Positions 16,102 to 25,408 of a stretch of DNA of 64,000 bases are shown in pieces. Positions within the stretch are counted from its first letter, which is position 1; each line of letters opens with the position of its first letter. The stretch is from Buttiauxella massiliensis (GTDB lineage Bacteria; Pseudomonadota; Gammaproteobacteria; Enterobacterales; Enterobacteriaceae). Position numbers and translations under genes: made by a program. The notes below the pieces were generated by a model, which saw only the letters and a program-made list of their open reading frames with translations, did no database searches and was not told where the DNA came from. Location of the stretch: the NCBI RefSeq assembly GCF_902500225.1, contig NZ_LR722654.1:62001-126000 (forward strand), in the 5' to 3' direction.

Positions 16102-16552
16102 GTTCAGACCCTTTGAGGACAAACTCGCCGGGCTGATTGCCAGCCTGTCACCAGTTGCACGCCGCAGGATGACGGCTGAGATTGCGAAGCAGCTCAGAGC
16201 CTCGCAGCAGCAACGTATTAGGAGGCAACAGGCACCGGACGGCACGCCGTATGCCGCCCGTAAACGTCAGCAGGTGAAAGGCAAAAAAGGTCGGGTAAAA
16301 CGGGAGATGTTCACGAAGCTGCGCACCAACCGGTATATGAAGGCTAAGGGTACAAATGAGGCCGCGTTGGTGGAGTTTACCGGGCGGGTGCAACGGATTG
16401 CGCGGGTGCATCAGGAGGGGTTAAAGGATAAGCCAGGGCGTAATCAAAAAGAGGTGGTATATTCTCCCAGGGTATTGTTAGGTATTAGCAGAGATGATGA
16501 ATATCTAATGACGAAACTAATAGTTGAGGCATTCGCTAGAAGGATTGATTAA
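16094..16552 (+). CDS. S: Tail completion protein gpS
   Basis: The 152-aa protein of the P2 gpS family completes the tail end that joins the head. Recognisable features are the DGTPYAARKRQQ motif and the basic stretch KGKKGRVKREMFTKL near residues 60-75. It overlaps R by 8 bp. Its last 40 codons become AT-rich, leading into the inserted membrane-protein gene, so the insertion may have replaced the original end of S. Confidence 0.92.
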   Translation: MNEFRPFEDKLAGLIASLSPVARRRMTAEIAKQLRASQQQRIRRQQAPDGTPYAARKRQQVKGKKGRVKREMFTKLRTNRYMKAKGTNEAALVEFTGRVQRIARVHQEGLKDKPGRNQKEVVYSPRVLLGISRDDEYLMTKLIVEAFARRID

Positions 16553-16562
16553 GAGGGGTCGT

Positions 16563-17279
16563 ATGCTGGAAAATCTTAGGGATGATGTTATAGAAAGCAG
16601 CCTGTTTTTGAAGGCGAAGAAAATGCTGCGTTGGCTTAGGCCATTTTCATTTGTGAATGTTATTTTTTATATTTTTTGCCTTTTCAGTTTCATTTTTTTC
16701 GTGTTCTTTTTGGTGCGCCTTCTTATTAGTTCCGAGAGTGATCATTATGTCAGCTTTGTGGCTCTTCTGGCAGCTGTAGCAACACTGACCACGTTGATAT
16801 ATAACTTGAGAAGGCACATGTCAGAAGATTATTTCAAAGATGCCAAAGAATATTTGAAACGTGCTTATGAAGTCCTTGAACCTAAAAAAGATGACGCAGC
16901 GCCTGATGATAGGGAATTGTGGTTAGATGCTGCGAGATTGCTCAAAACAGCTGACCGGTTAGGTCACAAAATACTTATGGATTCCCATAAAGAATCCTAT
17001 AGTGAGGAAAGGGAATTTTGGAAATCGAAATTCAGGGGCATTATTAAAGATTTTGGGGTTCATTATTATTGTGATGGGATTGATAAATTTAATTCATCAC
17101 CGAGAAACAACAAGCCAATTTCTGAGCCTTCTATTTATGTAATCCATAAATTTATTTCTGGTGGCGATGATAATAATGCTCCATTACTAGAAGAAAGTTT
17201 TTCTGATAAAGAAATTACGAGTCTCAATAAAAAATTCCCAAACTTGGCTTATCTACTAACTGAGTCACGAAAAAAATAA
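16563..17279 (+). CDS. AT-rich two-helix membrane protein, phage cargo of unknown function
   Basis: This 238-aa protein is not recognised. Two strongly hydrophobic segments lie near residues 29-55 (FSFVNVIFYIFCLFSFIFF and on) and 62-81 (VSFVALLAAVATLTTLIYNL). A soluble, charged, mainly helical domain of about 155 residues follows, probably cytoplasmic. GAGGGG at 16553-16558 supports ATG 16563. It sits between S and V, a place where P2 carries the accessory orf30, and is far richer in A+T than its neighbours, indicating separate acquisition. Superinfection exclusion or abortive infection would suit this layout, but there is no motif proof. Confidence 0.75.
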   Translation: MLENLRDDVIESSLFLKAKKMLRWLRPFSFVNVIFYIFCLFSFIFFVFFLVRLLISSESDHYVSFVALLAAVATLTTLIYNLRRHMSEDYFKDAKEYLKRAYEVLEPKKDDAAPDDRELWLDAARLLKTADRLGHKILMDSHKESYSEEREFWKSKFRGIIKDFGVHYYCDGIDKFNSSPRNNKPISEPSIYVIHKFISGGDDNNAPLLEESFSDKEITSLNKKFPNLAYLLTESRKK

Positions 17280-17285
17280 ATTTAA

Positions 17286-17309
17286 CGTTGTGCAGTTCCT
17301 GAAATAACA
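17286..17309 (+). promoter_or_regulatory. Ogr/Delta operator upstream of the V operon
   Basis: CGTTGT, 12 bases and ATAACA match the Ogr dyad TGTTGT-N12-ACAACA at 10 of 12 positions. It lies 45-68 bp before gene V, where the P2 V promoter is activated by Ogr about 55 bp upstream of its start site. The phage's own ogr gene at 29553 would supply the activator. Confidence 0.7.
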
Positions 17310-17353
17310 CTACTACATTGCCGCTCGAGCCTACGGGCGGCATCCTTTCTTTC

Positions 17354-17995
17354 ATGAAAACACTTTCATCACTCAATGATCTCGCGCGCCTTCTGCGCAA
17401 CATTATCCGCACAGGCATCGTGATCGACGTCGACACCGTGCAGGCGTTGTGCCGCATTGAAACTGGCGGTATCACAACCGACTGGCTGCACTGGCTGACT
17501 CCCCGCGCCGGTCGTTCGCGCACATGGTGGGCACCGTCTGTCGGCGAGCAGGTATTAGTGCTGGCTATTGGCGGCGAGCTGGACACCGCTTTCATTTTGC
17601 CTGGTATCTATTCCGATGACCACCCCGCACCGTCAGCCTCTGCCGATGCGTTGCACATTTCTTTCCCTGATGGTGCCGTGATGGAGTACGAACCGGAAAC
17701 CGGCGCACTGACCGTGTCGGGGATTAAAACCGCCTCGGTGACGGCGTACGAATCTGTGGTCGTCACGGTGCCCGTTGTGACCGTCAAAGCCAGCCAGAAA
17801 ATCACCCTTGATACGCCGGAAGTGGTCTGCACAAACAAGCTGACCGCCGGCACGCTGGAGGTGAAGCAAGGCGGCAAGATGAGTGGCAACATCGAGCACA
17901 GCGGCGGCACATTCAAATCCAATGGCGTGCAGGTCGATGACCATAAGCACGGTGGTGTTGAGCGTGGTGGAAGTCAGACGGAGGGAACGCAATGA
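17354..17995 (+). CDS. V: Baseplate spike protein gpV
   Basis: This 213-aa member of the P2 gpV family forms the trimeric membrane-piercing spike. The N-terminal OB-like region contains DVDTVQALCRIETGGITTDW. The C-terminal part is beta-helical and ends with QVDDHKHGGVERG, where the histidines bind iron in P2 gpV. ATG 17354 gives the family length. The stop overlaps the start of W (ATGA). Confidence 0.95.
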   Translation: MKTLSSLNDLARLLRNIIRTGIVIDVDTVQALCRIETGGITTDWLHWLTPRAGRSRTWWAPSVGEQVLVLAIGGELDTAFILPGIYSDDHPAPSASADALHISFPDGAVMEYEPETGALTVSGIKTASVTAYESVVVTVPVVTVKASQKITLDTPEVVCTNKLTAGTLEVKQGGKMSGNIEHSGGTFKSNGVQVDDHKHGGVERGGSQTEGTQ

Positions 17996-18342
17996 CGGTG
18001 CGTTATCTCGGCATGAACCGTGCCACCGGTCTGAGTGTGTCCGATTCCGCACATATCAGTCAGAGCGTGCGCGACATTCTGATCACCCCCATTGGCTCAC
18101 GTGTCATGCGCCGTGATTACGGCTCGCTGCTGTCTGCATTGATTGACCAGCCTGATAACCCGGCGCTGCGCCTGCAAATTATGTCCGCCTGCTATATGGC
18201 AATCCTCAAATGGGAGCCACGTATCCGGCTGACGGCCATCACCTTTGAAAGCACCACCGCAGGCACGTTATTTGTCGACATCACCGGCGTGCGTACCGGC
18301 ACCGGTGGCGCGTCATTTTCCTTAACCATTCCCCTGAGCTGA
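17992..18342 (+). CDS. W: Baseplate assembly protein gpW
   Basis: This 116-aa protein of the T4 gp25/P2 gpW family forms part of the baseplate wedge. It starts MTVRYLGMNRATGLSVSD and has the family pattern DILITPIGSRVMRRDYGS, including the EPR-like WEPRIRL near residue 75. It is coupled to V by ATGA and followed 4 bp later by J. Confidence 0.95.
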   Translation: MTVRYLGMNRATGLSVSDSAHISQSVRDILITPIGSRVMRRDYGSLLSALIDQPDNPALRLQIMSACYMAILKWEPRIRLTAITFESTTAGTLFVDITGVRTGTGGASFSLTIPLS

Positions 18343-18346
18343 GATT

Positions 18347-19255
18347 ATGGCAACCATTGACCTGAGCCAGTTACCCGCCCCGGATGTGGTCGAGGTGCTG
18401 GACTATGAAACCCTGCTCGTCGAGCGCAAAGCGACACTGATTTCCCTCTATCCCGAAGATGAGCAGGAAGCGGTCGCGCGAACGTTGTCGCTTGAGTCTG
18501 AGCCCATCGTCAAACTGCTGGAAGAAAACGCGTATCGTGAGCTGATTTTGCGCCAGCGAATTAACGAGTCGGCACTGGCCGTGATGCTGGCCCATGCCAG
18601 GAAGAATGACCTCGATGTGCTCGGCGCAAACAATAACGTCACACGCCTGGTGATTACGCCTGCCGATGACACCGCTATCCCGCCGGTGCTGGCCGTCATG
18701 GAATCCGACAGTGATTTCCGTCTGCGGATTCAGCAGTCATTTGAAGGACTCAGTGTCGCGGGGCCGGTCGGTGCGTATCAGTTCCATGGTCGCAGCGCCG
18801 ACGGGCGTGTCGCGGATGTGTCGGTTATCAGTCCGTCACCGGCCTGCGTCACCATTTCGGTGTTGTCGCGTGAGGGCAACGGCACCGCCAGCGCTGAGCT
18901 GGTGAATATCGTCAGCCTTGCCCTCAATGATGAGAACGTGCGCCCGGTGGCTGACCGGGTGACGGTGCAGTCAGCGGTCATTGTCGACTATGAAATCGAC
19001 GCCACGCTTTATCTTTATCCCGGCCCGGAAATGGAGCCGGTCAGGCAGGCAGCCGAAGCGAAACTCAAGGCTTACATCAGCGCGCAGCACCGCCTCGGGC
19101 GGGATATTCGCAAGTCTGCCATTTATGCCGCGCTGCATGTTGAAGGTGTGCAACGTGTTGAGCTGGCTAAACCATTGGCCGACATCGTGCTCGATGACAC
19201 CCAGGCTTCTTACTGCGCGGATTACACCATCGTGATTGGAGGTGCTGATGAATAA
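18347..19255 (+). CDS. J: Baseplate assembly protein gpJ
   Basis: This 302-aa gpJ-family baseplate protein starts MATIDLSQLPAPDVVEVLDY. It contains FRLRIQQSFEGLSVAGPVGA near residue 125, which is diagnostic for the family. It lies at the edge of the baseplate and joins the tail-fibre network. Its end overlaps gene I by 8 bp. Confidence 0.95.
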   Translation: MATIDLSQLPAPDVVEVLDYETLLVERKATLISLYPEDEQEAVARTLSLESEPIVKLLEENAYRELILRQRINESALAVMLAHARKNDLDVLGANNNVTRLVITPADDTAIPPVLAVMESDSDFRLRIQQSFEGLSVAGPVGAYQFHGRSADGRVADVSVISPSPACVTISVLSREGNGTASAELVNIVSLALNDENVRPVADRVTVQSAVIVDYEIDATLYLYPGPEMEPVRQAAEAKLKAYISAQHRLGRDIRKSAIYAALHVEGVQRVELAKPLADIVLDDTQASYCADYTIVIGGADE

Positions 19256-19778
19256 CGTCCGGCTGCTGCCGGTGGGCTCATCGCCGCTTGAGCTGGCGGC
19301 GGCAAAAGCCTGTGCGGAACTGACGCGCGTCCCGGTGCCACTTCGCCAGCTCTGGAGCCCGCAGCAATGCCCGTTAAGTTTGCTGCCGTATCTGGCGTGG
19401 GCGTTTTCGGTCGACCGCTGGGATGAGAACTGGACGGAAGAAGCCAAACGCAACGTTATTCAGACCGCCAAATACATCCACAAACACAAAGGCACTATCG
19501 GGGCCATCCGGCGCGTGGTGGAGCCGCTCGGCTACCTGATTAACGTGACCGAATGGTGGCAGACCAATGATGCACCCGGCACTTTCCGTCTGGATATCGG
19601 CGTCCTGGAAAGCGGTATCACCGAGGAAATGTACTACGAAATGGAGCGACTCATCGCCGATGCAAAAGCGGCGAGTCGTCACCTGATTGGCCTGAATATT
19701 ATCCAGGATATTCCCGGTTATCTGTACACCGGCGGCGTCAGCTATGACGGCGACATTCTTACTGTTTACCCCGGCTAA
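19248..19778 (+). CDS. I: Tail protein gpI
   Basis: The 176-aa product equals the length of P2 gpI and carries [20 protein letters not shown], the family core, near residue 45. It lies between baseplate and fibre genes and helps attach the fibre. ATG 19248 follows GGAGGT at 19238-19243; TTG 19236 would place that ribosome site inside the gene. Confidence 0.94.
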   Translation: MNNVRLLPVGSSPLELAAAKACAELTRVPVPLRQLWSPQQCPLSLLPYLAWAFSVDRWDENWTEEAKRNVIQTAKYIHKHKGTIGAIRRVVEPLGYLINVTEWWQTNDAPGTFRLDIGVLESGITEEMYYEMERLIADAKAASRHLIGLNIIQDIPGYLYTGGVSYDGDILTVYPG

Positions 19779-19789
19779 AAGAGGCAGGC

Positions 19790-21757
19790 ATGACCGTTAA
19801 ATATAAAACACTCATTACCACCGCCGGGGCGGCAAAGTTTGCCGCTGCGACCGCAGGCGGGACAAAAATCACCATCACGCAAATGGCCGTCGGTGACGGC
19901 GGTGGCACGCTGCCGGTGCCTGATGTCGCCCAGACGAAACTCATCCGTGAAAAGTGGCGCGCGGCACTGAATAAAATCAGTGTGGATGCGAAAAAGAAAA
20001 ATTACGTCATTGCCGAGCTGGTTATTCCCCCGGAGGTGGGCGGATTCTGGCTGCGTGAAATGGGGCTTTATGACGCTGACGGCACCCTGGTTGCGGTGGC
20101 GAATATGGCGGAGAGCTACAAGCCGGAACTGGCCGAGGGCTCAGGGCGCGCGCAGACGCTGCGCATGGTGATTATCGTCAGTGCGGTGGAGTCAGTCGAC
20201 CTGGTTATCGACACCACGATGGTGATGGCGACCCAGGACTATGTCGACGACAAAATCGCCGAACACGAACAGTCCCGCAGGCACCCTGATGCCTCACTCA
20301 CGACCAAAGGGTTTACCCAGCTCAGCAGTGCCACCGACAGCGCCAGTGAGGTGCTGGCGGCAACACCGAAAGCGGTCAAAGCGGCTTACGACCTGGCTAA
20401 CGGCAAATACACCGCACTGGACGCGACCACCGCGCGCAAAGGTCTCGTCCAGCTCAGCAGTGCCACCGACAGCACCAGTGAGGTACTGGCGGCGACACCG
20501 AAAGCGGTGAAAGCGGCTTATGACCTGGCTAACGGCAAATACAGCGCGCAGGATGCGACCACCGTGCGCAAAGGCCTCGTCCAGCTCAGCAGTGCCACCG
20601 ACAGCACCAGTGAGGTACTGGCGGCGACACCCAAAGCGGTCAAGACGGCTTTTGACCTGGCTAACGGCAAATACAGTGCACAGGATGCATCGACCGCGCG
20701 CAAAGGGATTGTCCAGCTCAGCAGTGCCACTGACAGCACCAGTGAGGTACTGGCCGCGACACCCAAAGCGGTCAAGGCGGCGAATGACAATGCCAGTGGT
20801 CGTGTACCGTCAACCCGAAAAATCAATGGTCGCGCGCTCAGTGCCAATGTGAATGTGACGTCACAGGATATTTTTAACGGGCAGGCCATCGGACTCGTCA
20901 CGGAAGATTTAGACACGCTGAAACTGCCCGGGATTTATTATCAGCCCGCGAATGTGAATGCCACAGTGGCGAGACATTACCCGGAAAATAATGCCGGTAC
21001 GCTGCTCATTTATAAAAATGCGGGTGTGACTCAGGTTTACCGGATTTATAACAGCAGCCGGAGTTATAGCCGTTCACAGTATTCGACCGGTGGATGGACA
21101 CCGTGGACGCCGGACGATGTTGTCCCTGTCGGCTCGCCGGTTGCGTGGCCGTCTGACACTGCCCCGGCAGGTTATGCCCTGATGGTCGGGCAGACTTTCG
21201 ATAAAGCGGCTTACCCCTTGCTGGCACAGGCTTATCCCTCGGGTGTCATTCCCGATATGCGGGGGTGGATTATCAAAGGCAAACCCGTTTCCGGGCGCGG
21301 CGTGCTTTCTCCGGAGCAGGACGGGATCAAGTCGCACAACCACGGTGCCAGCGCATCAGGTACTGACCTCGGCACGAAAACGACCAGTGCGTTTGATTAC
21401 GGCACCAAAACCGCCAGCACCTTTGATTACGGCACGAAAACCACCTCGAATACCGGTGCGCACACCCATAACGTGCCGGTCTGGGTGAACGGTGGTGGGG
21501 GTAACGGGCGCTATGTCGACCGCAACGAATACAACAATAATGGTCAGGCTAACCTTAACGGCCCGCCGACCAACAGCACCGGTGCGCATGCGCATACCGT
21601 GGGTATCGGTGCGCATAACCACACGGTGGCGATTGGTGCGCACTCGCATACCGTGGCGCTTGGTGCGCACACGCACACCATTACCGTGAACGCTGCCGGT
21701 AATGCGGAAAACACCGTCAAAAACATCGCATTTAACTACATCGTGAGGCTGGCATGA
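19790..21757 (+). CDS. H: Tail fibre protein gpH
   Basis: This 655-aa fibre determines host binding. Residues 1-160 are the conserved P2-type N-terminal attachment domain. Residues about 175-335 are four copies of a 44-residue unit, [20 protein letters not shown] and following, a fibre-shaft repeat. After a less conserved stretch comes [20 protein letters not shown], a collar-like domain. The C terminus has four 9-residue units of the form GAHxHTVxI, whose histidines probably bind metal ions along the tip. It is slightly shorter than P2 gpH (669 aa). Confidence 0.92.
   Translation: MTVKYKTLITTAGAAKFAAATAGGTKITITQMAVGDGGGTLPVPDVAQTKLIREKWRAALNKISVDAKKKNYVIAELVIPPEVGGFWLREMGLYDADGTLVAVANMAESYKPELAEGSGRAQTLRMVIIVSAVESVDLVIDTTMVMATQDYVDDKIAEHEQSRRHPDASLTTKGFTQLSSATDSASEVLAATPKAVKAAYDLANGKYTALDATTARKGLVQLSSATDSTSEVLAATPKAVKAAYDLANGKYSAQDATTVRKGLVQLSSATDSTSEVLAATPKAVKTAFDLANGKYSAQDASTARKGIVQLSSATDSTSEVLAATPKAVKAANDNASGRVPSTRKINGRALSANVNVTSQDIFNGQAIGLVTEDLDTLKLPGIYYQPANVNATVARHYPENNAGTLLIYKNAGVTQVYRIYNSSRSYSRSQYSTGGWTPWTPDDVVPVGSPVAWPSDTAPAGYALMVGQTFDKAAYPLLAQAYPSGVIPDMRGWIIKGKPVSGRGVLSPEQDGIKSHNHGASASGTDLGTKTTSAFDYGTKTASTFDYGTKTTSNTGAHTHNVPVWVNGGGGNGRYVDRNEYNNNGQANLNGPPTNSTGAHAHTVGIGAHNHTVAIGAHSHTVALGAHTHTITVNAAGNAENTVKNIAFNYIVRLA
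20318..20793 (+). repeat. Four 132-bp in-frame repeats in the tail-fibre gene
   Basis: The sequence CAGCTCAGCAGTGCCAC begins at 20318, 20450, 20582 and 20714, an exact period of 132 bp or 44 codons. The copies are nearly identical. This length makes slippage or recombination neutral to reading frame and would change shaft length. Confidence 0.93.
21581..21688 (+). repeat. Four 27-bp in-frame repeats encoding the histidine-rich fibre tip
   Basis: Units beginning GGTGCGCA start at 21581, 21608, 21635 and 21662. They encode [27 protein letters not shown] and GAHTHTITV. HxH repeats of this sort coordinate iron along phage fibre tips such as T4 gp37, so a structural metal role is inferred. Confidence 0.85.
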
Positions 21758-22332
21758 GCAGCAAATTTGCATTAAAGAAAACGGAAAGAACGCTTACCGT
21801 ATTTAATTATCTGGCAGGTTCCGGTGAATATATTGGCTCGGGTGATGCGTTTATTCCGGCTGGCACAGGTTTACCGGCTTATGCGACACATATCAGCCCA
21901 CCGGCAACACCGGCGGGAATGGTGGCGCTGTTTATCAATGATGCCTGGCAGACGGTGGTCGATAACCGGGGCAAAACCGCGTGGCATAAAGAGACCGGGC
22001 AGCCGCATATCATCAGTGAACCGGGGGAGCTTCACGTGGATCTGACGTTCGAATCACCCCGCAGCGCGTTTGATATCTGGGACGGTACGCAGTGGGTGAA
22101 AGACGAGGACGCCGAGCATCAGTCCATTATTGCCCGCAATGAAGAACAGAAAGCCGCCCTGATGAAAGAGGCCAGTGCACAGATTGCCATTCTGGAGGAT
22201 GCGAAGACGCTGGGAATTGCCACAGAAGATGAACTGAAGCTTTGGACAAGCTGGAAGCTTTATCGGGTGAAGTTAAATCGCATTGCCATGGGCGCTCTGC
22301 CGGATACAGAATTACCCACGGCATCTGTTTAG
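21754..22332 (+). CDS. G: Tail fibre assembly chaperone gpG
   Basis: This 192-aa protein of the phage tail-fibre assembly (Tfa) family is needed to fold or trimerise the fibre. It has the typical middle part [20 protein letters not shown] and a C-terminal helical region with [17 protein letters not shown], the family's conserved ending. It overlaps H by ATGA and converges with the acyltransferase gene after 3 bp. Confidence 0.92.
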   Translation: MSSKFALKKTERTLTVFNYLAGSGEYIGSGDAFIPAGTGLPAYATHISPPATPAGMVALFINDAWQTVVDNRGKTAWHKETGQPHIISEPGELHVDLTFESPRSAFDIWDGTQWVKDEDAEHQSIIARNEEQKAALMKEASAQIAILEDAKTLGIATEDELKLWTSWKLYRVKLNRIAMGALPDTELPTASV

Positions 22333-22335
22333 CCG

Positions 22336-22896
22336 CTAATTATTACCCGGCAAATTGTTTTCAATGATATTAATGCTTTTCTCTGTGTAAACCGTGCAAT
22401 TATCGGGAATGTCTTTATTGATAAAAGACATGGCACCAATAATGACATTATTGCCAATATTTAAATCAGATCCGATGATGCACGAGTTTGCACCGATATC
22501 AACATTGTCACCGAGTCGTATTATCTTCTCGTGCTTCCCATCAAGTTTTGCGCCAATAGTTGTATTTTGTCTGATGAGTAAATTTTCGCCTGCACACACG
22601 ATGTGAGAAATGGTTATCCCCGGATAGTGCGCTATCCGCAGCCCTTTCCCTATACGTGCACCTAACTGGATTTCCAGACCATAGCGGGACAGCAGACGCC
22701 GGTTTATCGACGTGGCGAGCTTAGGGTTTTTCTTTGTTAAATAAAGGTAACTGGCTATACGCCACCAGAAATGAAAACGCCTGTCTGGACATTTAAATGC
22801 TTTATGGATCACCTGAAACCATGAAAAAGGTTTGTCACTTTTCATGACTTCATGACGAAGACATTCTTTTAAATGCTGAGAATGTATTTGATTCAA
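22336..22896 (-). CDS. Hexapeptide-repeat acyltransferase (serine acetyltransferase-like), phage cargo
   Basis: This 186-aa protein has a left-handed beta-helix acyltransferase domain in its C-terminal half. The series IGARIGKGLRIAHYPGITIS, with probable catalytic histidine in IAHYPG, is followed by repeats such as IRLGDNVDIGANSCIIGSDL. The family includes CysE-like and sugar O-acetyltransferases. It lies between G and FI, the position of fun(Z) in P2, on the opposite strand and richer in A+T than the late genes. A role in changing surface polysaccharide after lysogeny is likely by context, but the substrate is unknown. Confidence 0.8.
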   Translation of the reverse strand: MNQIHSQHLKECLRHEVMKSDKPFSWFQVIHKAFKCPDRRFHFWWRIASYLYLTKKNPKLATSINRRLLSRYGLEIQLGARIGKGLRIAHYPGITISHIVCAGENLLIRQNTTIGAKLDGKHEKIIRLGDNVDIGANSCIIGSDLNIGNNVIIGAMSFINKDIPDNCTVYTEKSINIIENNLPGNN

Positions 22897-23076
22897 AACA
22901 GTCCCCTTGCTGCGAGGATAAGCCTGACAGCCAGATAAAATAATTATGCGATGTGATTTATTTATTCGGCCCCGGACGAGGCTGCAATGGCCCGTATTGT
23001 ATGAGTGTTATTACATAATACAAATGTATTATTTAACTTAATTACATTTGTATAGTGAATGGTTATAAAAATGTAA

Positions 23077-23100
23077 TGTTGTATAAGACACCCCACATCG
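23077..23100 (+). promoter_or_regulatory. Ogr/Delta operator upstream of FI
   Basis: TGTTGT, 12 bases and ACATCG match the Ogr consensus with a perfect left half and a partial right half. It ends 69 bp before gene FI, leaving room for a start site about 55 bp downstream of the dyad centre. It would drive the FI-FII-E-T-U-D operon. Confidence 0.6.
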
Positions 23101-23169
23101 ATGAAATATAGCCCTGAACGCTAACAGCCTGGAAAATATCACTACCCCTTAACACCCGGAGTTAAAAGG

Positions 23170-24351
23170 ATGAGTGACTATCACCACGGCGTGCAGGTTG
23201 TTGAAATCAACGACGGCACGCGTGTTATTTCCACGGTCTCGACGGCGGTCATCGGCATGGTGTGTACCGCCAGCGATGCTGACGCAAAGACCTTTCCCCT
23301 AAATGAACCGGTATTAATCACCAATGTGCAGGCCGCGATTGCTAAAGCCGGAACCCTGGGCACGCTGGCGGCCTCCCTCCAGGCGATTGCTGACCAGTGC
23401 AAGCCGGTCACGATTGTGGTGCGTGTTGAAGAAGGCAGCGGCGATGATGAGGCCCATGCGCAGACGATTTCCAACATCATCGGCGGCACCGATGAGCACG
23501 GCAAATACACCGGCATTAAAGCGCTGCTGACAGCCGAAGCGGTGACCGGTGTCCGTCCGCGCATCCTCGGCGTGCCGGGGCTGGACTCGCAGGAAGTGGC
23601 GGTTGCGCTGGCCTCGGTGTGTGTCAGTCTGCGCGCTTTTGGCTATGTCAGTGCGTGGAACTGCAAAACGATTTCTGATGCCATCAAGTACCGCGACAAT
23701 TTCAGCCAGCGTGAGCTGATGGTTATCTGGCCGGACTTTATCGCCTGGGATACGGTGAAGAATGCCAGTGCTCCGGCTTATGCGACCGCGCGCGCACTCG
23801 GTCTGCGTGCTTTTATCGACCAGACGGTCGGCTGGCATAAAACCCTGTCTAACGTCGGCGTGCAGGGTGTCACCGGCATCAGTGCCTCGGTGTTCTGGGA
23901 TTTACAGGCACCCGGCACCGATGCTGACCTGCTCAATGAGGCGGGTGTCACGACACTTATCCGCAAAGATGGTTTCCGCTTCTGGGGTAACCGCACCTGC
24001 TCAGACGACCCGCTATTCCTGTTTGAAAACTACAGCCGTACCGCGCAGGTGATTGCCGACACCATGGCCGAGGGGCATATGTGGGCGGTGGATAAACCGA
24101 TCACCCCGGTGCTCATCCGCGACATTGTTGATGGCATCAAGGCCAAATTCCGCGAGCTGAAAAGCGGCGGTTATATCGTGGATGCGGATTGCTGGTTTGA
24201 CGAAACCGCCAACGATAAGGAATCGCTAAAAGCCGGGAAACTCTATCTCGATTACGACTACACGCCGGTGCCGCCACTGGAAAACCTCACCCTGCGTCAG
24301 CGCATCACCGATAAATACCTGGTGAACCTGATTGCCTCGGTTAACGGATAA
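23170..24351 (+). CDS. FI: Tail sheath protein gpFI
   Basis: The 393-aa product is the contractile sheath of the P2 family. It begins MSDYHHGVQVVEINDGTRVI and has the sheath motifs LLTAEAVTGVRPRILGVPGL and the conserved C terminus LTLRQRITDKYLVNLIASV. It is the first gene of the FI operon, followed by FII after 12 bp. It is intact and of usual length. Confidence 0.96.
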   Translation: MSDYHHGVQVVEINDGTRVISTVSTAVIGMVCTASDADAKTFPLNEPVLITNVQAAIAKAGTLGTLAASLQAIADQCKPVTIVVRVEEGSGDDEAHAQTISNIIGGTDEHGKYTGIKALLTAEAVTGVRPRILGVPGLDSQEVAVALASVCVSLRAFGYVSAWNCKTISDAIKYRDNFSQRELMVIWPDFIAWDTVKNASAPAYATARALGLRAFIDQTVGWHKTLSNVGVQGVTGISASVFWDLQAPGTDADLLNEAGVTTLIRKDGFRFWGNRTCSDDPLFLFENYSRTAQVIADTMAEGHMWAVDKPITPVLIRDIVDGIKAKFRELKSGGYIVDADCWFDETANDKESLKAGKLYLDYDYTPVPPLENLTLRQRITDKYLVNLIASVNG

Positions 24352-24363
24352 GGAGCCAGAAAC

Positions 24364-24885
24364 ATGGCAATGCCCCGCAAGCTTAAATCGCTGAATCTGT
24401 TTAATGACGGCCTCAGTTACATGGGTGTGGCGTCCTCTGTCACGCTGCCCAAACTCACCCGCAAACTGGAAGCCTGGCGCGGTGCCGGGATGAACGGTGC
24501 CGCCCATGTCGACTTTGGTCTCGATGATGATGCGCTCACCCTTGAATGGACACTCGGCGGCTTCCCGGACGAAGCACTCTGGGCGCAGTACGCGCTGCCG
24601 GGTGCGTCCAGTGTGCCGCTGCGTTTTGCTGGCTCCTACCAGCGCGACGACACCGAAGAAGAAACCGCCGTCGAGGTGGTGGTGCGTGGCCGTCATAAAG
24701 AATTTGACGGCGGCGACAGCAAACAGGGTGAGGACACCGAGACCAAAATCACCACCGTCTGCACCTACTACAAGCTGACGATGAACGGCAAAGAGCTGAT
24801 TGAAATCGACACCATCAACATGATTGAGAAGGTGAACGGCATCGACCGTCTTGAGCAGCGCCGCCGCAATATCGGCCTGTCTTAA
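24364..24885 (+). CDS. FII: Tail tube protein gpFII
   Basis: This 173-aa major tail tube protein starts MAMPRKLKSLNLFNDG and ends with IDTINMIEKVNGIDRLEQRR, nearly identical to P2 gpFII. It polymerises around the tape measure inside the sheath. It lies 12 bp after FI and 62 bp before E. Confidence 0.96.
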   Translation: MAMPRKLKSLNLFNDGLSYMGVASSVTLPKLTRKLEAWRGAGMNGAAHVDFGLDDDALTLEWTLGGFPDEALWAQYALPGASSVPLRFAGSYQRDDTEEETAVEVVVRGRHKEFDGGDSKQGEDTETKITTVCTYYKLTMNGKELIEIDTINMIEKVNGIDRLEQRRRNIGLS

Positions 24886-24947
24886 TGCCCTTGCCGGTCA
24901 GATTAGCTGGCCGGTTAACCCTTGTTAAGTCCCCGGAGAAAAACCTT

Positions 24948-25253
24948 ATGAGCAACGCAAAAAATTACAAAAACACCTCTGATAACCCGAACATTGTGAC
25001 CCTGGTGAAACCGATTAAACGCGGCGACATCGTGATTGAAACCATCACCCTGATTAAGCCGACGGCAGGCACCCTGCGCGGGGTGAGCCTGGCCGATGTC
25101 GCCAGCTCGGATGTGAACGCGCTGATTAAAGTGCTGCCGCGCATGACCTATCCGGGCCTGACCGAATCGGATGTGGTTGCCATGGAGCTACCGGACATGA
25201 TGACGCTGGCCGCGAAGGTGATCGGTTTTTTGGCTCCGGCTTCGGCGGCTTAA
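24948..25253 (+). CDS. E: Tail assembly chaperone gpE (frame-0 product)
   Basis: The 101-aa frame-0 product of the P2 E gene helps assemble the tail around the tape measure. GGAGAA upstream of ATG 24948 supports the start. Near its end is the slippery heptamer T TTT TTG at 25226-25232 in the right phase for -1 slippage, so a fraction of ribosomes should make E-E'. This two-product system is well known for P2 and other tailed phages. Confidence 0.93.
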   Translation: MSNAKNYKNTSDNPNIVTLVKPIKRGDIVIETITLIKPTAGTLRGVSLADVASSDVNALIKVLPRMTYPGLTESDVVAMELPDMMTLAAKVIGFLAPASAA

Positions 25254-25408
25254 GTTTTCCACCGGGTTTATCGGTTGACGACCTGATGGCGGATATCGCG
25301 GTGATTTTTCACTGGCCGCCGTCAGAACTCTACGCCCTGAGCCTGAGCGACCTCATCAGCTGGCGCGAGATGGCGCTGAAACGGAGCGGAAATTCTCATG
25401 AGCAATAA
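24948..25408 (+). CDS. E': gpE-E' fusion made by -1 frameshift
   Basis: After slippage on T TTT TTG at 25226-25232, reading resumes at 25232 and runs to TAA 25406-25408. The joined product is about 153 aa. The E' part contains MADIAVIFHWPPSELYALSL followed by SDLISWREMALKRSG, the GpE-family signature. It overlaps the start of T by 11 bp, linking their translation. The segment has no start of its own; joining is inferred from the P2 precedent and the exact slip motif. Confidence 0.88.

Noticed and set aside
20318..20793. CRISPR-like periodic repeat
   Set aside because: The 132-bp units have no spacers and are in frame inside the tail-fibre gene.
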